Assembly (NCBI GenBank): GCA_903632075.3
Contig: CAHIKZ030000029.1
Span: 1,253,501-1,317,500 of the forward strand
DNA: 64,000 bases
Direction: 5' to 3'
Source: Acanthosepion pharaonis
Taxonomy: Eukaryota; Mollusca; Cephalopoda; Sepiida; Sepiidae
Shown here one piece after another: positions 52,867-63,229 of this stretch (positions are counted from its first letter, which is position 1; each line of letters opens with the position of its first letter). The translations under genes were made by a program, and so were the position numbers. A model generated the notes under the pieces. The model worked only from the letters and a program-made list of their open reading frames with translations. It searched no databases and was not told the DNA's origin.

Positions 52867-54320
52867 TTTGTCTGGCTGTCTTGACATATGCAATGGCAAT
52901 GCATTTCGTATGTTTTATTGCTTTTAATTAAAGTATAACTTTATTGCATTGATTATTTATTCAATAAATTATTTAAAAAATGCTTAGAAATATAATATCT
53001 TTTGTCGATGCAAGTTCCTATTTCGTCGTAAACATAAAGAAAGCAGTTATAAAGAACACATTTGAATTTACCTTTCTTAATCTATTTGATTCTATTTTGA
53101 TGTTATTTTACGACAATCGACTTCGTGAAAAGTTTCACTTATATAAATTTATTGCATTTCTTTAATATTCCCACTTCTTTGCCTCGAATAATTTCTTGAG
53201 TCGGAGTCTGGAAGAACCGAAGCAACATTCTAGTCGAAAGATTAGCGTAATAATAAAACATTTTGCCTCCTGCGTTTCATGCCTGAAGCCTACCAATCCG
53301 CTGTTCATATAAAATTGTTATTGCGTGAAATAAATATTTTCTTCATTAGATTACGGATTGCTTCATGTATTTATGCGTACGATGAAAAGTTTGTGTCAAA
53401 AATGTGTCAACCCAATATTATCCGTTTCTTTTTTATAAACATAGTTTACTGTCAGTCCCACGAACGGGTGTGGTAATATGGTCGCCGCGTGGATTAGTAC
53501 TAACCCCTGTTCTATCCACATGTCCTATTGTAGTGAAAGAGTTAATCAGCTACCTCGAAAAAGAGTCCGTGTTTTGTGCGCGATCTAATTACCAAAAAGC
53601 AGTTAGCAAAAATCTACTTTAAGGACCAGAATCTATGCTAATGTTCTTCCCTCCCTTGAATGGCGTGACCAATCAGAAAGATCTCCCGGTGAACAAAATC
53701 CGTTGATTTTCGCTTACATGGGCGATCTGGATTTTCTGAGCTTGGTGGACGAACACGCGTTTTTTGCTGGTGAGAAGTGAAGGTTGGATGTGTGACCCCA
53801 TTTTGTCGTTTCTATGTTGCCTGTTGGACTGTTACGACGGACTATCGTTTGAACTCTGATTTTGCAACATGTGTTTCGGTCGAGAGACAGAACAAATCTA
53901 TCGCAGACATTTATTGCTACTATAACTTGATAGTCTTTTTTTTTCCTTTACAACCACACCTATCAACATATGTTGAGAGGGATGTGTACATTCAGGCTTA
54001 GCTCGTTTTGGGAAAAGTACACCCGGCGGAGCCCACACTTCTCCAGATCAAACCAAAACGCCTCTAAAACGAAACCGTATTCTATTAATCATCTTAAATA
54101 ATATTTTTTGGGTCTCAGAAGCATAACTAATACTGAGTATATTTTTCCGATTGCGCACACACGTGTGTGTGCGCACTCACGCTCGGCAGTGTATAGAGTA
54201 GAAGGAACAAACCCCAGGGTCGAAATAACTCTTTAACAGATTTTATTTGTGGTTGAATGGGAAATATTCATATTTTGAGGGAAAAAAAATTTGGGTTTCC
54301 CAGTTAACAAAGATCTTACA
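52867..54320. other. Mostly unique sequence; Z-DNA-type palindrome at 54152-54175
   Basis: No gene recognised; several 60-74-codon frames lack motifs or paralogues. TGCGCACACACGTGTGTGTG then TGCGCA at 54152-54175 is a palindrome with one central mismatch and strict purine-pyrimidine alternation. Confidence 0.5.
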
Positions 54321-54560
54321 TTGAGTAGATGCTACGTAGGGAGATTTTTCTCCCCTTGTTCCCACGAGGAACGAGAAATCTGAGTGACAAACTGCTAGGA
54401 TTGGCACGTTTTTCTACAGCACGGCTTGTGAGTAGTTTCTTCGGTTAGGTGCCTCGAAAGGAGATTTCTCCGCTTATTCTCACTAGGAACGAGAAATCTC
54501 AGGTCAAGCAGCCAGGACAGGCCACGTGTCTTCTGCAACAAGGCTTGTGAGTAGTCCTTC
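54321..54560. repeat. ~120-bp tandem duplication with inner inverted motif
   Basis: GGAGATTT(T/C)TCC ... AGGAACGAGAAATCT and GGCTTGTGAGTAGT recur about 121 bp apart (54338/54459 and 54423/54544). GAGATTTCTC and GAGAAATCT within each unit are inverted relative to each other. Confidence 0.75.
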
Positions 54561-54760
54561 GAGGTGGGCCTTGAAGGTAGCGGTCGCTGAATAGGTAGAA
54601 TGGAAAAGAGAGCGAATAGATTTCGGTCAGCGTTTTTAGGACTTCTGTGTCTTCCTGTTGTTCTCTGCTGATTACTTCTACTGGTGACTCGAGAAAAGTA
54701 AGGATGCCCTAACATGCCACAATAGCCAACAAGCGAGAAAGTTCCTATAGTGTTGAAATA
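54561..54760. other. Intergenic spacer
   Basis: No gene recognised. Confidence 0.5.
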
Positions 54761-54829
54761 GCAACTTTCTTGCTTTCAAATTTTCAAAGTGGAACGATTA
54801 TATTGAATCATTTTCTAAAACGGCTACTG

Positions 54830-55260
54830 AGAAAAGCGGTTCACTCTGTGGCGCCAGACAGTCTTTTACGTCAGAATCTTTCTTGTATATTTAGGAGTCT
54901 ACAATTCATTCGTGTATCGTATATTGCCCCAACATCTGTTTTGGTTGTTCTGTTTTATATCGAGACATTCTGGAAAAAATCAAAATGAACAATCTGAAAT
55001 ATTATTGGTTCCTACTTAGAATTTCGGTTTTAGATATATTTCTGCCGCCGTCGCTCAATTTCGTCTTTTCCAATACATATTTTCACATTAATTTTTTCGA
55101 TTAGCTTTATTTTCGGTATCTCAACCTCGCAAATTTAAGCGCAGTACTAGAATGGCAGCTAGGTCTCATAATTACGCTGTTGAAACCGTAAGATATATGC
55201 TAATATTTTGTGGAACTCTTCCTGATTTTCTGTCAACTACCGTCTTTAAAAATGTAATTG
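54830..55260 (+). pseudogene. CR1/Jockey-like LINE C-terminal relic
   Basis: Broken frames from about 54840 onward, then TTTAAGCGCAGTACTAGAAT (55135), the same pre-terminal phrase as at 36017 and 32283, and a decayed FCGTLPDF-type LWNSLP end near 55205. It leads directly into the 90-bp minisatellite. Confidence 0.6.
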
Positions 55261-55289
55261 TAATATCAATCTTTATCATTTGTCTTCTT

Positions 55290-55810
55290 ATGATCCTTTC
55301 TGTTTCCTTCCCTTTCCGAAGCCTCTTTCAGCCTCTTTGCTTTTGTGCCATTGTACCTCTTAGATTTATTAATGGTATCTTACCATCCTCTCTTTCCTTC
55401 CCTTTCCGTAACCTCTTTCAGCCTCTTTGCTTTTATGCTATTGTACTTCTTAAATTCATTAATGGCATCTTATCGTCCTCTTTGTTTCCTTCAACTTTCC
55501 GTAACCCCTTTCAGCCTCTTTGTTTTTACGCCGTTGTACCTCTTAGATTTATTTATGGTATCTTACCATCCTCTCTTCCCTTCCCTTTCCGAAGCCTCTT
55601 TCAGCCTCTTTGCTTTTATGCTTTATGGTATCTTACCATCCTCTCTGTTTCCTTCAACTTTCCCTAACCCCTTTCAGCCTCTTTGTTTTTACGCCGTTGT
55701 ACCTCTTAGACTTATTTATGGTATCTTATCATCCTCTCTGTTTTCTTGCTTTTCCGTAACCCCTTTTAGACTCTTTGCTTTTACGCCGTTTTACTTCTTA
55801 GATTCATTTA
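55290..55810 (+). repeat. ~90-bp minisatellite, about 6 copies
   Basis: CCTCTTTCAGCCTCTTTGCT or CCCCTTTCAGCCTCTTTG recurs at 55322, 55412, 55505, 55595, 55668 and 55760 (periods 90, 93, 90, 73, 92). It seems to be amplified LINE 3' untranslated sequence. The 164-171-codon frames are repeat read-through. Confidence 0.85.
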
Positions 55811-56155
55811 TCTTATCTAAGCGAAGGAAATGTGGATGATTAATTATTTTCGGTCCTAAAACCTTTTTCCTGAATCGGCTAACGGATCATAGCAAGCCTC
55901 TCGCTATTGTATCGCTATATCCATGGAGTATGTTCAGACGAGTTATATTCCCTCATTCTATCCGTTCAGGCCTTCACAGTTAAGAACTATGGAGGGTCTT
56001 TGCTGTGAAGGCCAAGTACATAGAGATAAGATTTTCCATTGATTTTTTTTTACGTTTTGCTATTTATTTAAAGACAAAATATAGAATTAGTTTGCAACAG
56101 TTTTTTTTTATAGTAATTGTTTACGGATACAAGTATTACTAATTTAACCCATACC
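55811..56155. other. Intergenic spacer
   Basis: No gene. GGCCTTCACAGTTAAGAACT / TTTGCTGTGAAGGCC near 55972-56015 is a short loose inverted repeat. Confidence 0.45.
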
Positions 56156-56413
56156 TGGGGGGTGTTAAAAGAGTTGGATTCACACCTTTCCCAAGTGTAT
56201 TTGCACGTAATATAATGAAACTCTTCGGAAATGGGAACTCGGCACCTCGATTAAAAATTCCGGGATATTATCCATTACACCACCCGCACATCTATGCTTA
56301 CAGCACTTGTTTTTCCCAGTCGGTCACCCACCTAAGTACTGACCAGGCTCGAGGTTGCTTAACTTTAGCGATTCGACGATAACGGGTATTTCAACTTGAT
56401 ATGGCTGCAAGAC
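56156..56413 (-). mobile_element. Composite SINE: 5S rRNA-like head plus tRNA-like part
   Basis: Minus strand in order: a 118-nt 5S-like sequence (56413-56296), a short linker, a tRNA-like segment (GTGCGGGTGGTGTAATGGAT as A-box side; degraded B box GAGTTCCC), and the tail ATTATATTACGTGCAAATAC then ACTTGGGAAAGGTGTGAATC. That tail is shared with 48545-48700. Two Pol III promoter types are therefore in series. Confidence 0.75.
56296..56413 (-). pseudogene. 5S rRNA-like sequence, near full length
   Basis: Reads GTCTTGCAGCCATATCAAGT at the 5' end, AAAGTTAAGCAACCTCGAG in the box A region, CTGGTCAGTACTTA at the intermediate element and GGTGGGTGACCGACTGGGAA in box C. It ends GTGCTGTAAGC. Order, spacing and 118-nt length match animal 5S rRNA (about 120 nt). 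Helix-breaking changes around positions 25-45 and no T-run terminator argue for a SINE head or pseudogene, not a working 5S gene. Confidence 0.85.
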
Positions 56414-57390
56414 GTGTTTGTGGGCATGTGTGTATATGTATAACTATTTATGTATTATTCCTTCGAGAGAACAATTCATTTAAATGCAATAATTTGTGAA
56501 AGTTTGTAAGCTATTTTTTGATCGTATTCACGAAAATTCTATTGTGAACGAAGATATAGATAGAAAACAATAAAAAAAATCACGTCATGAAGCTTGTATG
56601 GATTATTTCATTCTTTGCCTGAGGCATAAACATTTCTGCTTCGGGCCAAAAATATAACAGATGTAGCCAGTTTAATATTGATTGTTAATAAACACCTAGG
56701 AAGCTTTTAAACGCAGGACGGAAATTGTGACACTGAAATCCGAAAGAGCATTGGAATAACGAAAGATATTGTAGAAGGACCGCAGTTGTTTTCCCTTGGG
56801 TTGAGTTCATGGGAGTTCGCCCCCTTTAGATAGCAGAACTCTTCTGTCCCTTTTAGTTTTTGCTTCCGTTTTTTTTTTTTTTTTTTTTTTTTTTGAGAAA
56901 CAGCTTCTTTACCTTTCTGAACACGAGGGCGTTCACACACGTTGACACTGATCAACATGTGCACTGCCTAGCGAAAGACAAAAGTAATTTCTGTTCACTT
57001 ATCTGCAGACTATTAAAGGCCATAAAGTTGGTATGTTATTTCTTTGTTCTCGTTCTGTAAACCACCTCGTTCCTTTGGGACAATATGGACAATCATTTGT
57101 TTTGGGACATGTGTAAATCTTTTTAATATATGCATATAAGTTATTTGCCTTATTAAATGTTTTGTTTGTTACGGTCGCGTACTTCGTCTTTTTATATTCG
57201 CATTCAGTGTTAGTGTATCAATGGCTACACTAATGCTAATATTAGTATACGGTATACTACTGGAAGGCTAAAACACGTTATTCTTCCTAACACAAAATTG
57301 TCGATAAACTCTGTGTGGCTGATAACCTATACTAATAATATCTTCAATATGATAAGAAACAGGAAAATTTCGATTGGGTTTCAATAGTTG
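56414..57390. other. Intergenic; T25 run at 56870-56894
   Basis: A 25-base T run (or A tail on the minus strand) marks a possible retroposon end. No gene recognised. Confidence 0.5.
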
Positions 57391-57720
57391 AATATTGGGC
57401 TCTGAATTTTTACCTGTTGCAGAAAAATGCAATGAAGATACATTTAAAATCCAGCAATATAGACATTTCATGTACAATGCATAAGAAAAATACGAACCCC
57501 CACCCACCACCAAACCAAAAAATAGCATATCAAGAACAATGATACAAAGATTCAGAAAAAGGCAGTTGAAATAGCTTGGAAACATGAGGAAGGAAGGCTT
57601 GGAAAATTTAACCCTCACAGGGCATATCTGTGGCACCATTTACGAGGCAGAGAAAGGAAAAGAAAGAAAAGAAGGCAGAAAGAAAGGCGAGACGAATCGT
57701 GGGTGATCAGCAGAACACAC
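57391..57720 (+). pseudogene. Dispersed repeat D3 plus RTE-like LINE end
   Basis: 57405-57530 shares ordered phrases with 60400-60530 (GAAAAATG..ATGAA, TTTAAAATCC.GCAA, TACAATGCA, CCCCCACCC). Directly after, 57545-57640 reads IRKRQLK then GNMRKEGLENLTLTGHI, the GHIMRK-type C-terminus of RTE-like LINEs, with small indels. D3 may be an upstream part of the same LINE. Confidence 0.6.
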
Positions 57721-57912
57721 ACACGGCTAAGAGACAATGAATATATTGATAAGTAACCATGGATAAGGGTGTCATTACAATGACAGGGAAATTCTGGGTA
57801 AGAAGAAAGGGAAAGAAAGAAAGAAACAGATGTGTTTTGATAACGGCTGTGTTATCTATGAGTACGTAAACAAAACGGCTGCTCGACTGGCAAACGAAAA
57901 ATTCAATTGAAA
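57721..57912. other. Intergenic spacer
   Basis: No gene recognised. Confidence 0.45.
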
Positions 57913-59600
57913 ACGTTAATTTTGATAATTGACAAAACACAGGTGTAACTACAGGACTTTGGGTAGATATGAAAAATTAAAAGCCACACAAGCCGTGTCC
58001 GCTGACGGATTTTTTTTCGACGAAACAACTTTGGCCTGCGATAATAAAATTAAGTTATCACAAATATGTACCGAAGGAAAATGAATGGGGACCCAGAAAT
58101 GTTTTTTCTTCTTCCTTGGAGGCGACAGACAGACTGAAACTTTAGAGATATTTCTTTTTTGAGGCCGTGTTAAGAAGACCACCCATTTTGATAATTAGCG
58201 ATAAATTACCTGACAAAAACCACGTGTAGAACAAGAGTTGTCATATTGTCCGTTTGCGGCAGAAAAATGATAACGGCGATTAAAGGAAGAAAAAGGAAAG
58301 AGAAGAGATAATTTTTTTAGTTAAGCAAGATATTTTTTTTTCCCCGAAACAAAGCCGCGGATTGTTCACGCCCGAATAAGACATCATTGGTCAAGTGGTG
58401 ATCACGTGACGCACGAAGGAGGAGGAAAGATACCCGACTAAGACCTCATTGGTCGAGTGGTGATCACGTGACGCACGAAGAAGGCTGTCGACGCCTCATC
58501 CAGAGTATGTATGAGAAGCTTCTACGAAGAAGTGGGGAGGGCAGTTCACGCCCTCTGAAGTATGGGTGAGAAAGTGGGAGTAAGGAAAGGTTCCCAAAAA
58601 TGGAAAAAAGAGTGGAAAATCCCTAACCAGAAATAAAAGAGGTGGATATGTATTTAGAATTATCGAGGAACCCCCGACGCCGACAGACCCACCCCGGTTT
58701 TGGTCGGCGTCAATAAAAGCGAGGCCCCAACAGGCAGAAATCAGAGTTCGGGCTCCAGCGGAGAGTTGAGTTTCCAGAGTTGAGTTCCAGCAGTTCCAGT
58801 GAGTTTAGCTGACCAAGATTCACGCAAATTCCGGACTCCTCTTCAACCCAAGAACAATTATTTTGAAGAGCGACTTAGAACCAGACCACCGAAATAAGTT
58901 TTTTTTTCGACTTTCGTCCAAAGACACAATTGAAACGCCAATTTCTTAGAGAGCAAACAACTTGAAGTGTTAAAAACTTGCCTAACGGAAAACGACGTGT
59001 CACAATCCACAGAACGGGTCGGGAGATAGATGCAGACCTATGTATCGAACAACTAGACATAAAGTTTGTTACCTTTTTTTCTTTGATACTTTGAACTTTT
59101 TGAGTTTTCATTTTATTTTATTTTATGCATATTTGTGTAGTATCACCCCGTTGAACTCAGTTTGCATTATGGCCCCAACCACTGTTTGATCTCGTCTGTC
59201 TAAGATCAATTCACAACGTGGGTAGGCAGACTGGAGATCAATGCAGTTACCTTTGGTAACCAGGCGTTGGAAGCGAGTTGGGAACGACGAGGCTGATATC
59301 AAATCTAACCAGATTCCCACCCGAATCACCAAAAGGTTAGAACGTCACATTTGGGTGCCGCGACCGATACCAAGCCAGTTGGTCGTCACAGGACGAGACA
59401 ACACGACTGACGCGACAGGCGGACGTCACGTTTGGAGCAGCGACACCCGAACGGAGCAGCGAGGAGCGAACAGCTGGCGCCGCGGCGAGGACGTCACAAT
59501 TGGTGCTGTTTGGGGACGTCACAACTGGTGCCGTGGTAGATGAGGATAGAACGTCACAGTCGGCGCTGCGACCGGGGGACGACGTCACATATCGAAAGCA
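57913..59600 (+). mobile_element. LTR-retrotransposon-like terminal block (plus orientation)
   Basis: Homologous over its length to the inverted block at 45716-47155. It shows a TGATAATTGACAAAACAC start near 57922 and a duplicated promoter-like unit (CATTGG + CACGTG) at 58385-58408 and 58447-58470 (62-bp period). A TATA-like ATAAAAG lies at 58713-58719 and transcribed-looking GC-richer sequence downstream. After TTAGAACGTCACA near 59349 comes TTTGGGTGCCGCGACC, which resembles an LTR end followed by a primer-binding site. Similar CGTCAC...TGGTGCCG phrases repeat to 59580. No gag or pol follows in the window. The 177-codon minus frame (59337-59870) is antisense to this and not a gene. Confidence 0.6.
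58385..58470 (+). promoter_or_regulatory. Duplicated CCAAT-box/E-box promoter module
   Basis: CATTGGTC (inverted CCAAT box) and GATCACGTGACGCACGAAG (palindromic E box with CpG) occur twice, 62 bp apart. The inverted block at 46.64 kb has only one copy. About 240 bp upstream of the TATA-like motif. Confidence 0.5.
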
Positions 59601-60294
59601 AGATTTATAGAAGGCTGATAGCCACCTATTTGACGATGTTGTGTAGATGAAAGGCGGAGTGGAAGAAGCAAGGGACACAGTAAAGAAAGTGTTATATCTC
59701 GTGCAAGATATAATAAACACAGTAACATGAGTGTTGGGTTTCAATAATAGGTTTATAATCGGATGTAGATGTGTCAAATACAGAGACAGAGTCGGGAGTA
59801 TGCTAACCTCAATAGGTTTTAACAAACGAAGACCTCTTAACTGTCCGCTGTGGTCGTACTTAATCGGCAACCAGTCCGTCCATTATCGTGAATGGGGAAG
59901 TTGGGTTATATCATCACAACAGAAAGAAAAGCTGCTAAGTGTTACAAAGGCTAGGAAGTTGTGAAGAGTCGTGATTGCTTACGGGATGAAGTGGCACGGC
60001 AAATACAAGACGAAGTAGATGATTTTTATATCGAGAATAAGTATCAAAATTACTCATACTTCTAGGTATCATAATTTTGATATTAATAACAATGTAATTA
60101 TATAATAATCACTTTCTTACACGTAAGAAAATACCTGTAACTCGAAGTGATTTTAGTGACAGGCACTTGTATAGCAGGAATACTGCTCTCTGAAGACCAG
60201 CTAACAATATCTAGTGACAAGAATATTTTAGATGACTGCTTTTAGTCGCAGGTCTTAATTTAGAGTTGTTTTTATCTCAAAATGTTTGCCAACC
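59601..60294. other. Downstream flank of LTR-like block, no gene
   Basis: No gag-, protease- or RT-like frame is seen. AT-rich after 60040. Confidence 0.5.
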
Positions 60295-60400
60295 AAGGTT
60301 GATGAGCCCAGTCCGCCATACAGACTAATATTTCTCCCATAGGTATTGGCACGAAAGTGAATGTAAAGAAATCGACTGTTATTCGAGTCAAAATTGTGGT
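60295..60400 (-). repeat. SINE tail fragment (48.6/56.2-kb family)
   Basis: TCCCATAGGTATTGGCACGA then AAGTGAATGTAA matches the family tail (GGTATTAGCACGTAAGTGAA at 48598). The tRNA-like head is not recognisable. Confidence 0.55.
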
Positions 60401-60844
60401 GACGATGGTAGAAAAATGTTATGAAAAAATACTTTTAAAATCCTGCAAGACCACATACAATATATTTATATACAATGCACAAAAAGGGTCCCCATGTCCC
60501 CACCCAAAAAATAATATGCCAAGATAACGTTGTTATAAACGACATGTAGACTGGTTAGATTAAATACAAACTCTATAATTAATGAACTTGAGAAGATATC
60601 TAGCTAATCTCAAGATTAAAAAGAAATCATCGGAAACACATCAAAAAGAAAAAAAAATTCAAAATATAATCAATTCAAATCAAATATTATCGAAATTCTC
60701 CATGTATAATACGCCTTCAGCCATAATACCCACCCCTAAAATTGTGCAAAAATATTTTTCACGCATAATATGCACTCATTTTTTGGTAATCATAACCTAC
60801 AAATTGTAAATTTGTGTCAATTTGACATTTCCAATTAATAGTTC
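60401..60844. repeat. Dispersed repeat D3 copy and CATAATACGC-type repeat
   Basis: 60400-60530 pairs with 57405-57530. 60703-60790 (ATGTATAATACGCCTTCAGC, CATAATACCCACCCCTAA, CACGCATAATATGCACTC) pairs with 22855-22895 in inverse orientation and partly with 22361-22405. Confidence 0.55.
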
Positions 60845-61027
60845 TCACGTTGGGATTTTTCTCTTGCTAATAACTTTCCATTCACTCTTCTTACAGTTTA
60901 TCCTTAGTAGGAGGTCCTGTAGTTTGCTTTCTGAATCTGATATCAACACACTGTCATATCTTGATCCTTGTACGGTCTCCAATTCACTTAGAATAGCTTG
61001 ACTGCTGAAGATGATTAAATCCGCCAA
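60845..61027 (-). pseudogene. RTE-like LINE reverse-transcriptase relic (minus)
   Basis: An open 60-codon minus frame reads MADLIIFSSQAILSELETVQ then GSRYDSVLISDSESKLQDLL and RINCKKSEWKVISKRK. In RTE-like RTs the segment between VQG and VLIADSE holds the catalytic YADD. Here a deletion leaves RYDSVLI, so the active site is gone. Confidence 0.75.
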
Positions 61028-61059
61028 TTTAAGACACCATCTGAGGTCCTCTTTCCTAC

Positions 61060-61235
61060 CGAGGCTAATTTACCTGATAATGAAAATGGATATGCTGATG
61101 ATATAGGTGTTCATATTTTAGACAGGAATAATCTTAAACAGAAAATCTCGATCCCCTATCAACCGTTGCAAGAAATGGAACTCAAGTTAAAGATTTCCAA
61201 AACAGAAATTATGGCACCTACCCTGAATCAGGATG
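61060..61235 (+). pseudogene. LINE reverse-transcriptase relic with YADD box (plus)
   Basis: GYADDIGVHILDRNNLKQKI then LQEMELKLKISKTEIMAPTL. The YADD at 61091-61102 is the RT catalytic motif, and LKISKTEIM matches the conserved K(L/I)xxxKTE segment. It is oriented opposite to the neighbouring fragment at 60845-61027, so the two are separate insertions or an inversion. Confidence 0.7.
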
Positions 61236-61243
61236 TGTAATTG

Positions 61244-62250
61244 GTCGGTTGATTTTATTTAGCGACGAATCAACACCTCTATGGGTTATTTAATGCCGAA
61301 ATCTAAATATTTTGATTGGTTTGGTTGATTTTGTTTAGCGGCATATCAACCTCTATGGGTCATTTAATGCCGAAATCTAAATATTTTGATTGGTTAGGTC
61401 TGGTTGATTTTGTTTAGCAGTATATCAACCTCTATGGGTTATTTAATGCCGAAATCTAAATATTTTGATTGGTTTGGTTTGGTTGATTTTGTTTTACGGC
61501 ATATCATCCTCTATGGGTTATTTAATGTCGAAATCTAAATATTTTCATTGGTTTGGTCTAGTTGATTTTGTTTTACGGCATATCAACCTCTATGGGTCAT
61601 TTAATGTCGAAATCTAAATATTTTCATTGGTTTGGTCTAGTTGATTTTGTTTTACGGCATATCAACCTAATGCCGAAATCTAAATATTTTGATTGGTTTA
61701 GTTTGGTTGATTTTGTTCAGCGGAATATCAGCCTCTATGGGTTATTTAATGCCGAAATCTAAATATTTTGATTAGTTTGGTTTGGTTGATTTTGTTCAGC
61801 GGCATATCAGCCTCTATGGGTTATTTAATACCGAAATCTAAATATTTTGATTGGTTTGGTCTGGTTGATTTTGTTTAGCGGCATATCAACCTCTATGGGT
61901 TATTTAATGCCTAAATCTAAATATTTTGATTGGTTTGGTTTGGTTGATTTTGTTTAGCGGCATATCAATACCTCTATGGGTTATTTAATGCCGGAATCTA
62001 AATATTTTGATTGGTTTGGTTTGGTTGATTTTGTTTAGCGGCATATCAACACCTCTATGGGTTATTTAATGCCTAAATCTAAATATTTTGATTGGTTTGG
62101 TTTAGTTGATTTTGTTTAGCGGCATATCACCCTCTATGGGTTATTTAATGTCGAAATCTAAATATTTTGATTGGTTTGGTTTGGTTGATTTTGTTTAGCG
62201 GCAATTCAACCTCTATGGTTTATTTAATGTCGAGATCTAAATATTTTGAA
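61244..62250 (+). repeat. ~79-bp satellite, about 12.5 clean copies
   Basis: Unit: TTGATTTTGTTTAGCGGCAT, ATCAACCTCTATGGGTTATT, TAATGCCGAAATCTAAATAT, TTTGATTGGTTTGGTTTGG (79 bp; 79-81 between copies). Copies differ by a few substitutions and one partial deletion near 61670. Opposite in orientation to 17.1-21.0 kb. Confidence 0.95.
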
Positions 62251-62849
62251 TGCAACTGTATGCCATCAACTACGAAAATGTATTGTTGATCATTTCACTA
62301 TGAATAGGTATTGTTAGTAATTATTTATAGAAAAATGTATTTACGTGATTTTTATATTTACCTACCATTTTTCTTTTGTTTGGTAGTTTACTTTTTGTCC
62401 ATGGATGTGACACTAATCTTGCGTAGCCCATTGCTGGTGGGGAGTGATCTTGGGGCGATGGCTTCAATTCCATAATAAAGTTGCATTTTTCTCTCGCTAG
62501 TCTTCTCCCGGCCATTGATCGCTAGTTGTTTTGATTCGTATATGAAATAACTTCAACACAGGGCATATTAACTTAGCTATTCCCATCAACGTCGACGTAC
62601 ACATTTCTTCCCATCCAGTAGATTTGCTCTCGCTCCACTGGTAGACGTTTCAAATGCGAAAGAAAAAATGTCTAGATTGTTTTGCGGTTTAGACTCGGCT
62701 CCATGAAATCCCTTCCTCTATCTATCGTTTTCACGCTGTCTCAGCCAATCAAAATCGACTTCCTTTATTTTGTCTTGTATCTGACCATTAAGGTCAACCT
62801 GAGTGCAGAGATGGACTTCTTCTAAAATTAATAGTCTGTTAATCTATTA
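62251..62849. other. Intergenic spacer
   Basis: No gene recognised; the 64-codon minus frame at 62321-62515 has no known motif. Confidence 0.45.
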
Positions 62850-63010
62850 TTTAACTATTAAGAGGCGGCACCACCCTGCGGCAGAGTGGACCTGTGAACA
62901 AAAGTAATTAAGAGACAGTTCCAGGCTCTGCAAAACCCCCAAACACTCGATCAAAGGCCTTGCTGCCGGATATAGTTTGTCGTCATACCCGGGACTAGAA
63001 TATGTCGAAT
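62850..63010. repeat. Dispersed repeat, paired with 7.70-7.80 kb
   Basis: GAGACAGTTCCAGGCTC ... GGCCTTGCTGCCGGATATAG ... ATACCCGGGACTAG; see the entry at 7701. Confidence 0.55.
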
Positions 63011-63229
63011 TAGTAAATACATGACACCTCATATACCTTGGCGTACGGATCAGCAATAATAAATAAATAACATAGATTAGAAGTAGAAATTAAACGTAGA
63101 ATATAGTGCGCCAGAGCTAGTTTAGTCCAACACTGCAATTTGCTACGAAGCCAATAGATAAACCTGAAAACTCGAGTCAGTAGCTTTGTCAATTCGAGAC
63201 ATTCATATGGATGCTATGAATGGCTCTAA
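63011..63229. other. Intergenic spacer
   Basis: No gene recognised. Confidence 0.4.

Noticed and set aside
55152..55839. 171- and 164-codon plus ORFs
   Set aside because: They run through a 90-bp minisatellite derived from LINE 3' sequence.
56296..56413. Functional 5S rRNA gene
   Set aside because: Several helix-breaking changes, no T-run terminator, and direct continuation into a tRNA-like SINE segment.
59337..59870. 177-codon minus ORF with mixed composition
   Set aside because: Antisense to an LTR-like block that has a homologous copy at 46 kb in which the frame is not maintained; no domain recognised.
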